Below are positions 22,601 to 32,908 of a stretch of DNA of 64,000 nt, in pieces. Numbering within the stretch: the first letter of the stretch is position 1; each line of letters begins with the position of its first letter. The DNA is taken from assembly GCA_008694505.1 (NCBI GenBank), contig VZDJ01007747.1:39569202-39633201 (forward strand), in the 5' to 3' direction. Made by a program: the position numbers and the translations under genes. The notes beneath the pieces were generated by a model, which was not told where the DNA came from, made no database searches, and saw nothing but the letters and a program-made list of their open reading frames with translations. The DNA comes from Cyanoderma ruficeps. Lineage: Eukaryota > Chordata > Aves > Passeriformes > Timaliidae.

Positions 22601-25021
22601 AATGTCTGGGAGTGTAAGGGGCAGGTGCTATACCATCAGATCTCCTTTGTGAAGGAGACCCCTTCCTCCTTTAGTCTGGTCCCTAACACACAGGAGTGCT
22701 GACTTTGCTCCCAGTGATTGCAAATATGTGTGCACATTTCTAGTGCATGATCAATGTCGAGTTTTTTTTACTTTTTTTTTTCTTTCCTGAAAACCACTGC
22801 TAGTTGGACCCTTTTTCTGGTAGAAATGTCAGGTGACACTATTCTTTCTGCAAAGAAGATGGTTATAAAGTAAAAATTTTCAAAATCAGCTCTGATGCTG
22901 AAGAGGTTATCATGGAGGAGAAATGTTTTAATTTGTGAACAGACATGGAATTCTATTTTCCTTTCACAGTGGTAATCCATACCTGTTACATGATTCAAAT
23001 TGTGAAGCGATGGCATTCACAAAATGTTTAAAAGTTAGTGACTAATTTCTGGCACTCTCAAATACTCTGTAAGTTTTTCTAAAGTCTCAGAATTAGTACT
23101 GAAATTGGAGATCTGTAAATTAACTTCCATCATCCCCCTTTTTCGAGAAAGGATTTCTAGATGCACCCTGTGTTTCTAAACACAAATAGAGCTCTGGTTC
23201 TGGTACAGATTATTGCTTTAGAAAGGATTTATCAAATAATAGAATACACAGTCCATTTTTACCAGTTGTGTGAAACAAAAATTGTTCTAGAACTGTGTAG
23301 GTTGATTAACATCTGGGCTAATGCAGAGTAAATATGGAATTTTAGCCAAGAATGTGAAAAGCAAGTGTTCACATATGTATTTCCAATCCTTTTTGAAACT
23401 TATTATCTCTTAGTGGCCATTATTTTACATCTCATGGCTCCTATTGCCTTGTCCAACTCAATAGATCTGAATATCTTCACTCAACATAGCCAACACCTTG
23501 TTCAAGAACCCAAATTTTCACATCAGATCTTGTGCTCCTAAAACACTTAATAAAGCTCAGCTGAAATATAAATCCAGATTTTGGACAGATGGCTGCTTCA
23601 CATTAAAGTTTGTTTTCCAGGAGTTTGCTGTACACTTTTCATGGATACTCAGAAGAGTAATTTCTTGATATTGTGGTGTTAGCCCATCAGTAATTTTCAG
23701 AGTTTCCATCTTATTTGCCAAACCCTATGAATCCATTTTTAGCCTCCTGCTGACCTATATTTGTGAACATTGCAGGGTGAATTTCATCACATGGCTGGGA
23801 TTTACTATCCCCTGAGATGCCAGTAGTAGACTTTGAGTTGTCGTATTTTAAAGCTACAAGGTTCACTGACATTGAGAATGAACTGGGATGAAAAACCTTA
23901 TGTCATGTCTTACCAGCTCCTGAGAAACATGTCACTTCCCAAGTCACTTGATATCTAGATTTCTGGCCAAGGTGCTTTGGAGAGACACTTTATTTATTTT
24001 TCCTTTGTTTGAAAATCTCAGCTTGCCAGATTTGAATTTTTCAATGTAAGGTCCAGGTACACTTTCTGTGTGCTGGGGATAAACTTTCTGAATGAATGAC
24101 AAGATCAGTCCCTGCCTTCTGATCACGTTGCAGCACTGTCAATGGCACTAAAGCAAAGACCTCACTTATAATGACAGAGAACCAGCCCTTCAATACATCT
24201 AATTCAGACCAAGCTGTGAAGCCTAGATAATCTGTGTATCAAGTGACCATCAGGCTGTCAATCCTTCCTGTTGAAGATACTGCTGAATGCTCAGTGAGTG
24301 GAGACATACAGGTGATGGGACTCAGAGAAAACAGAAAAAAAATTAAATTATTGTTTTCAGCCCCAAATACTGCTGACTCTTGCCCCAGTGCCAACTTTGG
24401 GCCATATTGCCCTTGTCTGCATATCTCTTTGGCATTGGAAAAAGAATGGGTCAGATGTTCTGTTTATTTATTTATATGGTGATGTTGTCTTGTGGTACTT
24501 TCTGGAGGCACAAACAGCAGTGTGTGAGCCTGAGCAATCCTGCTGATTGACATCTCTGCAAACCTGCTGAGACCTTACCTGGATTTTAGAGGACTTGTCA
24601 GAAGCAGAGCTAAACATCAACACAAGATTCATCAGCAATGCAAGTCCTTGCAAGCAGATGAGTAACTGAAGGAACTCAAATAAAAGCAACAAAAATGTAA
24701 AGATAGATTGACAAGAAAATAATTAGAAAAGCTGCATTGGATGGGAGACAACTGGTGAGGGACATGCTTGTTCCAGTTTCTTTGAGGCGTGAGGTGCCAG
24801 CTAGCAAGAAAGACTATTTGCAGATGAAAGAATTGTGAGGATTCTTCCTTACTGACAGCTCTGATCAAATGCGTACTATCCATCAAAATACCATATATAG
24901 ACACCAAAGAAGCAAACAAACTATGGGAGGGCTAAGCAACAGAATAAGAGAGGCTGTTAGAAGAAAGAAGGCATATTCCTGGAGAAGGTGAAGCTGTGTT
25001 CAAATGAGGAAAAAAGATGAG
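22601..25021. other. unique AT-rich non-coding sequence
   Basis: No gene is recognised. T-runs occur at about 22763-22783. Frames are short and domain-free. The 23000-23900 section is uniformly AT-rich with no detectable repeat. Confidence 0.5.
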
Positions 25022-25248
25022 AACTATTTTCTGTAGATTAAATATAGAGAGTCGTGAGACACTGGAAGAAGTTTCCCAGAGATGCTGTGGATGCCCCATC
25101 CCTGCAAGTGTTCAAGGCCAGGTTGGATGGGACTTTAGGCCACTGTGCTGTAGTGGAAGGTGTCCCTGCCCAAGGCAGGAGGTTGGAACTAGGTGATCTT
25201 TAAGGCCCCTTCCAAACCAAAATATTTGTGATTCCATTACTCTATGAA
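25022..25248 (+). mobile_element. CR1 LINE, 3' end
   Basis: Matches the avian CR1 3' end in order: GAGACACTGGAAGAAGTTTC (from the ORF2 HWN..LP motif region), GATGCCCCATCCCTGCAAGT, TTCAAGGCCAGGTTGGATGG, GGAAGGTGTCCCTGCCCAAG, GGTTGGAACTAGGTGATC and TTTAAGGCCCCTTCCAA. The tail is degraded (TGATTCCATTACTCTATG). It is strongly 5'-truncated and moderately diverged, so it is inactive. Confidence 0.92.
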
Positions 25249-26194
25249 ATATGCAGATTCAAAAAGAGAAATCTAAAAATTAGTTTGGAATTACCTTTTA
25301 AAAAGGCATAAATATTGAACAATAATAAATTACCTAGCTCTGTTATGACTGTCTTGCAGAGATTTTGCAGACCAGTAGACAGTGAAGTTGTGAAAGTAGC
25401 AATGAGGAGAAGCAACAGCTTTCAAAAAGAAATGAGTTTTTATTTTAAGTATTTATTCACCATGAGGCCTTAATGCATATTTTGTCTGCCACAACTCTAA
25501 GGGCAAAGAGGAACTATCAGGAGAAACAAATTGTCAGCATCACATTTTGTTCATTAAATGTGTTCTAAAGAAAGACAAGTTAGAAATAATGCATCCTCTG
25601 GCTGTGGAGTGTGAGCTCTCATTTAAACTTGCCTTGAAATAAAATTCTTCAAGTGGAAACATACAACTTTGGGTACCAAGCAAGTGGTAGAGGTTATAAT
25701 AAGGAAAAAGATCATGATACATGAGAAAATAACATTTATTAATTTATGTGGGAATAATTCAAACAGCTTCTGTGACAGAGAGACAAATCCACTGTGTTCT
25801 TTGAGGGAAACAGCGAGCACACAGACAAAGGAGAATTGGTTGACAAAGGATCTAACTGGATTTCTTAAACACAATCAACAAAGCCCCTCAGCAAAGCCTG
25901 TTAGAGAGCCTGCTGTGTGATAGGTAAGATCTCAATGTACATACCTGGGTAAAAGAGGGGAAACAATAAGTAGGAAATAATGGTCAGTTCCTGAATGTTT
26001 GCCAGGGGGCTTTCCATGTAACCTCTGTTTATGCTTGAGCTGTGCAACATCCACATGTTTGTAGATGTAAATGAACTCTGTGTCTCGTGAAAGCACAGAC
26101 CTTGCTCACCAGCCCAGACAGGACTGCTCAGGGTAAAAATGAAAGTTCACTATGAAGACATGCAGAGGCAATAAATCAGCTTCACAATACTGAT
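25249..26194. other. unique AT-rich sequence between two CR1 remnants
   Basis: No gene is recognised. Overlapping 60-83-codon frames at 25540-25920 lie on both strands and are domain-free. The section 26090-26194 may already belong to the older CR1 downstream but is too diverged to be sure. Confidence 0.5.
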
Positions 26195-27110
26195 GAAAAA
26201 ATGCCAGATGGAATTCAGTGTTGATAAATCAAAGGTAAGGCACCTAAGGAAAAATCCTCCTCAATTAATGTGCATAATGACGTGCTCTTCAGATATGCTC
26301 TTAGCCATTACCCTTTAGGAAAGAGACCTTGGAAGGATGGCTGACAGTTCTCTAAAAAACAACTTGGTGTTCTGTAGCAGTCAAAAAAGAAATCTCCTCT
26401 GAATTTAAGAGCTACTTGGAGAGGGAAACAAAACAAACAAAAAAGAAAAAGTTCTTATGCCACTTTGTAAATCTATGGCACGAACACATCTTCAATAGTA
26501 CACATGAGTCCAGACTCTCCACCTTAAAAACAATGTGGTAAGACTTCTACTGTAGTTGCAAGTGGATGTAGACAAACAAGACCTGTAAATGGACGTCTCT
26601 TATTAGAACAGCTAGTAGAATAAAAAAAATAAAATAAACATACAATCAGGTACACAAACCCTCTCCAGATGTAAAATAAAAAAGCAGCAAAGAAGTGGTC
26701 TTATCCAAAATCAGTTTGGTACTTCTAGCTACAGAGACAAGTCTAATAAAAATATTAATTACAGCTATCTAAAAACCTTGTGTTGCCCAATACAGACCTA
26801 GAAAAATTATAAAGAAGCTTTCAGGGCATGGTATGGCACCCATACAAAGGTGGAATAATAACCTCTGATATGTGAAATTGAGAGAGATGTAGAAAAAGCA
26901 ATTAGGAAATGAAAGGTTGTTTATTTTCTAGTACAAGATTCATGAAAGTCAACTATGAAACTAATAAGTGACAGGTTTGAAACCAAGAGGAAGAGGCATT
27001 TCCTCATATGACACTAAGTTAAACTGTGGATCTCTTTACCACAGGATGTTGGGGAGGCTAAAAGTTTACAGAGCATAAAAAAAGTGAGCACACCAAATAG
27101 ATCACAGAGG
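26195..27110 (+). mobile_element. ancient CR1 (L3/PSLINE-like) with broken ORF2
   Basis: About 0.9 kb of an old CR1, including the C-terminal reverse-transcriptase region. Readable islands are: RWNSVLINQR near 26208-26237 (template motif MEFSVDK-like), RDLGRMADSSLK near 26323, and MPLCKSMARTHLQ at 26457-26495, close to the family's PLYKSMVRPHLEY. TAG at 26496 breaks the frame. Further downstream, GACAGGTTTGAAACCAAGAG and TTACCACAGGATGTTGGGGA (about 27029-27055) match the family's terminal ORF segment. Frameshifts and insertions separate these islands. It is older than the octamer-tailed CR1s nearby and plainly inactive. Confidence 0.8.
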
Positions 27111-28433
27111 GAAAACCAACCAAGTATTAACTTCAAGAGCAGCAGCCAGTGACTTAGGAAGTCCATGAGCCACTAAGCCCTAGAGCTCGAGGAATTTGCA
27201 GGGAGACACAATATATTTTTATTTGGTCTTTGCACGCTTACCAAGGCATCCATTTCTAACCATCGGCAGCACAGTGTGTAAGGAAGATCATTGCTCTGAC
27301 CCAGTACTGCCTTCTGAATGTTCTCAGACACCTAGGCTCAGCAGAATGCATCGGGATCAGGCTCAGGAAAGAGCCCTAACTCCAAAGGTGGAGCAGAAAG
27401 ATGATTTAGTTCAGGCCCTTTGGTGATAATGGCATGGAGAGGGATGGAGAGGGGATGCCTGGGGTGTGGTGTCCACCTTTATCCTGGTTGGAACTCAGAA
27501 ACAACGGCTGCTGTAAGCTGAGGTGAGAAGTTGGTTTGGGAAATGATGGTGGTCAGCTTGAAGAGCTTGAAGGGGTCGAACACTTTGTTTAGGGGTCACA
27601 GGGCCTTCCTTAGGTAAGCCAGGTCAGACACTTGATGTCCCTCTCATGCCTGGGGCTCAGCACAAGGCACAGGGATGGTCAAAGGCCTCCACGTTGATGT
27701 CCTGGCTGACAAAACCTGTGGCTTTGAAGGGCAACACACCAACTGTGCTGCCAGACCCCTCCCTTGGGAGGGATTTTATTCTTATTTAAGCACTGGTATA
27801 AAGCACAAGTGCTCTGGCTTTAGGAGGATTTTCTATTCTCATAATGATATATATATTTTCAGAGAGCATTGTTCTTGAATGGAGTTCATTAAAATGTATC
27901 TGCAGGTAACTGCTCTGTTCAACTTTTTGACAAATAACTCCAACTCAATGCTTAACTCCAAAGGGGCCAGGAAATGAAAATATAGTTCCATTCCTCAATA
28001 ATTATTAATTTCCTGTCACTATTTTCCTTACTTCAAGAGTAAGGAAAGTTCTAAAAATCTTTAGAGGTTGATTAAAGAGTAATTTGTTAGTGGGATGGGG
28101 GGAGGGAGGTGAAGGAAAGGGACAGAAGATTATTTCTGAACACCAAAAATAGTTTCAAATTCCCACCAAGAAATGACAAATTGTTATATATACAGTCAGA
28201 CAGGGAGATGTATATTTTGTTTTAAATTCCAATTCCAAAATGTACTGCATAAAGACAAACCACAAATTGAAACTTCATGTGCTCATGCTGGCAGCAACAC
28301 CAAACTTACGGTTTTCTTCTAAAAAAATACCCCCAAACCCTACCTAAACCTTCCTGAACCTCCTGTCCTCTCTTTAATAAGTAAGAACACAGGGTGTTTT
28401 GATTTCTTGGTGACTTTTTTCCTTTCCTTTTAG
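27111..28433. other. unique non-coding sequence
   Basis: No gene is recognised. The first 75 bp may be the decayed end of the CR1 just upstream. The section 27400-27760 is more GC-rich but has only short frames. Confidence 0.5.
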
Positions 28434-28471
28434 TCAATAGTGGAGGACCAACTGCTCTCAACCTTACTAAG
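28434..28471 (+). other. candidate 38-bp micro-exon
   Basis: A near-ideal 3' splice site (TTTTTTCCTTTCCTTTTAG) precedes 28434 and ACTAAG|GTAATA follows 28471. Two of three frames are open, but with so few codons that means little. It sits 240 bp upstream of the inverted-repeat arm and about 0.5 kb upstream of another strong acceptor, so it may belong to a plus-strand transcript, possibly non-coding. No in-phase coding chain with the downstream sites avoids an early stop. Confidence 0.2.
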
Positions 28472-28704
28472 GTAATATTTCTATTGGTTTCAATGAGAGA
28501 TTTGCCTGGCCAAGGTGTGCAGTATTTTTCCTGGTATTTATATGAAATTAAGAAAAGTGACAGGAATGAGGAACAGTCTTGGCAGGAGAATAAGAAGCAA
28601 GCACCATTTTGTAAAGGGGTGGAGAGTAGAGAAGGAAGATAATGATGTTAGGACCACTGTGTAAAACTTTACTTCTTTTCCATTTTTGTAATTTATCCCT
28701 TTCA

Positions 28705-28765
28705 AACAGAAAGACCTTTGAATTTGAGTCAAATATCTAAAGAAGATGAATTTGGAGGACTCACT
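28705..28765 (+). repeat. inverted repeat, left arm (61 bp)
   Basis: Pairs with 29559-29619 in reverse complement. Positions 28705-28740 match without a single mismatch (36 bp), and the full arm matches at 57 of 61 positions with no gap (mismatches at 28741, 28743, 28759 and 28763). Homology stops abruptly on the outer side. The outer edge lies 5 bp before a possible 3' splice site (CCCTTTCAAACAG). One frame across the arm reads TERPLNLSQISKEDEFGGL and stays open to TAA at 28802. I do not recognise the sequence as a known repeat or gene. Confidence 0.95.
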
Positions 28766-28979
28766 GCTGGTCATAGGAAACAAGCCACATCAAAATCCCC
28801 CGAATAAATCACCTCTAATTTAAGCAAAACTGTACCACAGACTAAAGACAAACCAGTTCTTTCAGCTTTCAGAAGAGAAGTCAACATCAAAGGAGAAACC
28901 TGAAGTAGAAGCCTAGAAATGCAAATCTGTTGGTCTTTTCACATTCAAATTCTCACGCTTCTTCCATTTCCTTTTACAG
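28766..28979. other. left part of the inverted-repeat spacer
   Basis: No recognised gene or transposon. A pyrimidine tract at the end leads to a strong plus-strand 3' splice site at 28978-28979. Confidence 0.5.
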
Positions 28980-29218
28980 AAAAAGAATGTGGTCAGACTT
29001 GGGGGAATGACTTCACAGCTTTTATTAAAGGGTAGTGTAATCCTCCCCTGGAAAACTGGAGAATCATTATAAAGAGAAATAAGCAGTGATGATCTGTCCC
29101 AGTTTGAGTGCCGTGGTTTGGAAGTTCTGACGCGTGAGATGTTAATTTCCCAGTCCAATTACATGTATAAATGTATAAATACAAGCACTGATGAGAAAGA
29201 GAAGTATCCTGCTGAAAG
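28980..29218 (+). other. candidate non-coding exon inside the inverted repeat
   Basis: A strong acceptor (TTCCATTTCCTTTTACAG) precedes 28980 and CTGAAAG|GTGAGT, a consensus donor, follows 29218. All three frames of the 239 bp contain stops (for example TAA in the first frame and TGA in the second), so if it is spliced it is untranslated or part of a long non-coding RNA. It is flanked by the arms at 28705 and 29559. The pairing of two strong sites is suggestive but not proof. Confidence 0.25.
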
Positions 29219-29352
29219 GTGAGTGGGATTGAGTTCCCTCTGTTTTTATGAGGAAAATAAGGTTCCTATGCTCTTAAGTGATATTGCATATTGTATTAGG
29301 AGTCCAATATATGAAAAAAACCGACCCCAAACATGCGCTTCCATTTTACTAT

Positions 29353-29460
29353 TGCTCCATTTTACTGTGGAGGTGGGGCACGAAGAAGTTAAATGCTGTG
29401 AGGTCCTCCTGTGGGGGTGGATTTGGACTCCACTGGGTCCATCCAATGGAAACAGTGGCA
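29353..29460 (-). mobile_element. MIR-like SINE, reverse orientation
   Basis: Read on the plus strand, CTCCATTTTACTGTGGAGG and GGGGCACGAAGAAGTTAAAT correspond to the reverse MIR/L2-type core (CCATTTTACAGATGGGGAAACTGAGGCACAGAGAAGTTAA). A diverged GGATTTGGACTCCACTGGGTC stands where the MIR head GGGATTCGAACCCAGGTC would be. It lies within the spacer of the inverted repeat and so predates or was captured with it. Confidence 0.52.
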
Positions 29461-29558
29461 CTGAGGACACTCAGTTAAGTGTTAAGTGTCAAAATTTGGG
29501 TGGTGAAACTGACACCATGTTTGACTGTGTGTAAAAAAGTCATGCCCATGGCATTAAT

Positions 29559-29619
29559 AGAGAGACCTCCAAATTCATCTGCATTAGATATTTGACTCAA
29601 ATTCAAAGGTCTTTCTGTT
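29559..29619 (-). repeat. inverted repeat, right arm (61 bp)
   Basis: Reverse-complement partner of 28705-28765 (57/61). On the minus strand the arm lies in a 63-codon frame (29475-29666) reading TERPLNLSQISNADEFGGLS through the arm. One of the four differences between arms is synonymous in that frame and there is no indel. Outer flanks of the two arms share no target-site duplication that I can see (TTTCAA against CCAGTG). It may be a diverged inverted duplication, ends of an unrecognised DNA transposon, or two fragments of an unknown repeat. Confidence 0.95.
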
Positions 29620-31689
29620 CCAGTGGCCAACCTGGATGGCTTGGGGCTCTTATAGACTCTAATCAAAGCGGGACAGGAACTATACTATGTTATACCTAAT
29701 TAAGAGTAATTTCTCTGAACTTCCTCTTTTTGTTCTCAAACAGCATCAGAGAAACCTTAATTACCTGCAAGAACAACACTAAGGAAAACCCCCAAAACCA
29801 CTGGAACAATACCATGTAGAATAATGTGAATTAATTGTTAAATTTAGTACCTCCATGAGAAATGCTCTATTGATAGCTCAGAATTGCTCTGCCTGGAAAC
29901 CACCTGAGTGCTGCCTTATTTCTAGACATCTGTCACCACAGTTATTATCTAACAACAAGCATAACATGAAAATAATCATTCTGTTTAGGGCAGGAACAAC
30001 AACTAATCATGTCAATAACTGACATGAAATTACATCAATATCATTATCTCCTGTTGACTTTTTGATAATATGTTGATGAACAGTTTGTATTTTCCAGGGT
30101 GGAAAACCTTTCTTGTTTCCTAGCAGAAGCCCTGCACCAAGAAGTTTTCTTTAATAGCTACCTAATTTTGCAAATGTAAATATAATTATAACTATTTCTA
30201 AGAGCTGATGATATTTCATTATCTTGGTATTATGGGTGGATTTTTTAATATTTGTTTTTATTTTTATTGTTGTTGTTGTATTTTTCAGACTTAGAGTCTT
30301 CTGCAGAATGCAGACTGGTATAGGGTTTTGGTGTCATAGTCGAATAACAGCTTGATACCCACAACTGAGTTCACAGCCTGTCCAGCCTAATTTTGAAGTT
30401 CTAGACTGTTAAAGGTATTTAAACATTTCAAAAGTGAAAATAGCTGATTCTTAGGTATCTAATTTATGCTGAAACTAATGGTAATCAGGCATCTCTCATG
30501 GACTTATCAAAAATCATATAGGACTGTAGTAGCAGCAGAATCTACAAAGTAACTCTAAAATTCTGGCCTTTTCTGACGTAAGGCAGATTTCCAGAAGCAG
30601 TTATTTTTATAGTGTAAGTTTCCCCCAAATGTTCATTTTTGTGAAAGCTCTAGTACTCCCATCCTAGCTGAAAAGCCTCCTCTTACAAAGTGTGTTAATG
30701 CCTCACACATTGCTCTTCTGTGTTTGAGGTTTATGGTCAAACACCACTCAAATACTTCACGGACCTTAGAAGCTTTCCTACAGCATCAGGAGTTGCACAT
30801 AGTCTGGTGCGTAATCCTCAGAGATTTTTTTGCCCTACTAGCCCAATTTTCAGAAAAAGCCACATTGCTCCTGAATATCACATCGTTTTAAGGTCATAAA
30901 AATACCATCCAAGCGCTTTTGAAAAAAAATTTTTGGGAGCATGAGGGTGTGTGTGAATATTTTCAAAGTTGCAATTTGACTAACCCGGCCTCCACTTAGA
31001 TCATCAAGCAGGCATGTGTTTGGGACACAGAGGCACTACAGACCTGGCATATTCAACCCAGAATCCTCATGGTTATGTGAATAATTATCCCTTCATACCG
31101 GCCTAGAAATCTTGGACAGAAATAGCAATCACAGCAAGGGTGCTAAGAAATGATTTGTACCATACATCTGCTAATGTCCCTAAGGCCAGCTGGAACCTAC
31201 GTGCCTCCCTCCCTATCTTGGGTTTTTCAGATTGTGTTGATGTGTATTTAAGTTGCAGGAACATTCGAGGCAATCAGGCAGGGGGGAGACAAGAACTTCC
31301 CTGGTGTTTTGAATCCCAACTGTGATCTCTCTTATCAGGTTGGGTGAGGAAGAAGAGTGTCCAGTGTCACTTGGTCTGCTGCTCTCAGCTTGTCTGGCTA
31401 ACTCAAGGAGGAGCCTCTGAGGCCAAAGCCACCACAAATGTAGAAGATCACTCAGAGCAGCATTCTCCAAAGACATTCCATGGCAGCACCTCACTGGGAT
31501 TACACTGACACCCCAAATGGATATGACTGGCACATATCAGTCATATGATGACCAGCCAAAGGAAGACTTCTGTATTTTGCTTCACCTTAGTTTTGAGAGG
31601 GACAAGAGAAGTCCCTAAGAAGTGTCATTTTAGGACATTAATTGTAAAGATGCAAGAAGGGGAGAGTAGGACAAAGCACCTCATATCTG
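29620..31689. other. unique AT-rich non-coding sequence
   Basis: No gene is recognised. Low-complexity T/G runs occur at about 30241-30285 (TTTTTATTGTTGTTGTTG). Much of 29990-30260 is AT-rich with ATAATTATAA-type words. Frames are short. Confidence 0.5.
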
Positions 31690-31752
31690 GCCCTGATTTT
31701 ATCAGAAAGTTGAACCAGAGATCTCCTGACATCCCTTCCAACCTACAATAAA
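31690..31752 (+). mobile_element. CR1 LINE 3' tip, diverged
   Basis: AAGTTGAACCAGAGATCTCC, then TGACATCCCTTCCAACCTAC, matches the last 50 bp of CR1 families whose 3' end reads GTTGGACCAGATGATCTCC and GGTCCCTTCCAACCTAAAT. The octamer tail is decayed. Short length keeps confidence moderate. Confidence 0.55.
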
Positions 31753-32469
31753 CAATTATCTTGTAACATGAGGAAGCCTGATCTTTCAAGCCTATTTTGT
31801 TATTAAAGAAACAGTTTTCTTTTTTACATGCACAGCATTTTGTTTAGCCTCTCTCTTGACACAGGATCACATCATATTTATGTTTAACATGCTTTCTCTC
31901 ATTCACTCTTCCCCCTCCACTCTTTTACTCTAATGCCACAAACTCTTCCCACCCCGTATATTTTTATTCTACGCAAGAATTATGCAATTCATCTGGGATT
32001 TGCTTTGGATTGTTTCCAAATACACCCACACAACTGCTGTAAGAGTGATGAGGTTTATCCGAAGATGGACTTGGCAAGTCTATGTTTCAAAGGTTTACTG
32101 ATCCAAAATGCTTCAGGAAGAGACTTCAAGAAACACAAGTAACCCCACAAAGCAATAAAATAAAAGATTGTGAACAGTTTCTGTATTTAAATGTTTCCAA
32201 CAGTTGAAGCTGGTGGCTAAAACATTTTGTCTGAAAATGGCTACTCTCCATTAGTGAACCAGTATCAGTCAATTTGATGACAACTAACTGTGTGCTCACA
32301 GCCTGTGACTATTCAGGTTTTCATGATGTTGAAGATCTGCCAGTTTTTTTCTTCAGAATAACACAGGAGTTTGGCTCAATCAATGGTCAGAGGAATCTTT
32401 AACACCCTGTTAACTAATTTTGTTCCATCTGCAGATGCATAAAACAACCTTGGGAGGCCCTGTTGTCCA
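31753..32469. other. unique non-coding sequence
   Basis: No gene or repeat is recognised. The frame at 31933-32142 is short and has no domain. Confidence 0.5.
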
Positions 32470-32615
32470 CTGACAAGGCTATGGAACTAGAGACCTGGTT
32501 TTGAACTTGGCTCCCCCCTTGGACTGCTCCAGCCCTGACTGAGTTGCCTTTCTCTTCCAGGCCTTACAACATACCCTCCTAGAAAATGAGGGTGCACAGT
32601 ACAGCCCTCCATTGT
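32470..32615 (+). mobile_element. MIR-like SINE
   Basis: Blocks in MIR order: GGAACTAGAGACCTGGTTTT, GAACTTGGCTCC, CTGACTGAGTTGCCTTTCTC, CCAGGCCTTA, then CTAGAAAATGAGGGT where the consensus has ATCTGTAAAATGAGGGT. It is diverged but colinear over about 140 bp. Confidence 0.52.
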
Positions 32616-32756
32616 CAAAACAGTCAAAGAGCTACTGATGAGAACTGCAATGTAATGACTGGGATTCTGTTTCTGCCAGTGCCCTAATTCCAGAACCCAC
32701 ACCCAAACTCATGAAATTACCTTTTAAATGATGAGACAAAAGAATTCTTTTTATTC

Positions 32757-32908
32757 CCTGTTTCTTTCTCTTTTTTTTTTCCCCCCCTCCAGGATGTTCC
32801 CTGTATTTGCGTCCCCTGGGTGGCAACAGTGGAAAATGTCTGCAAGGAGAGCAGACAGTAGACAAGGTCGTATTGGCACAAATCTGAGGGCTTTGCCTGT
32901 GTCAGTGA
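32757..32908 (+). other. pyrimidine tract and candidate exon
   Basis: A long pyrimidine tract (T-runs, then CCCCCCCTCC) ends in AG at 32791-32792, and the following 116 bp (32793-32908) end at TCAGTGAT|GTAAGG, an acceptable donor. The ATG just after the acceptor opens a frame that stops with TAA at the donor itself. Either this is an untranslated or terminal exon candidate, or the tract is simple low complexity that resembles a splice site. Confidence 0.2.
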
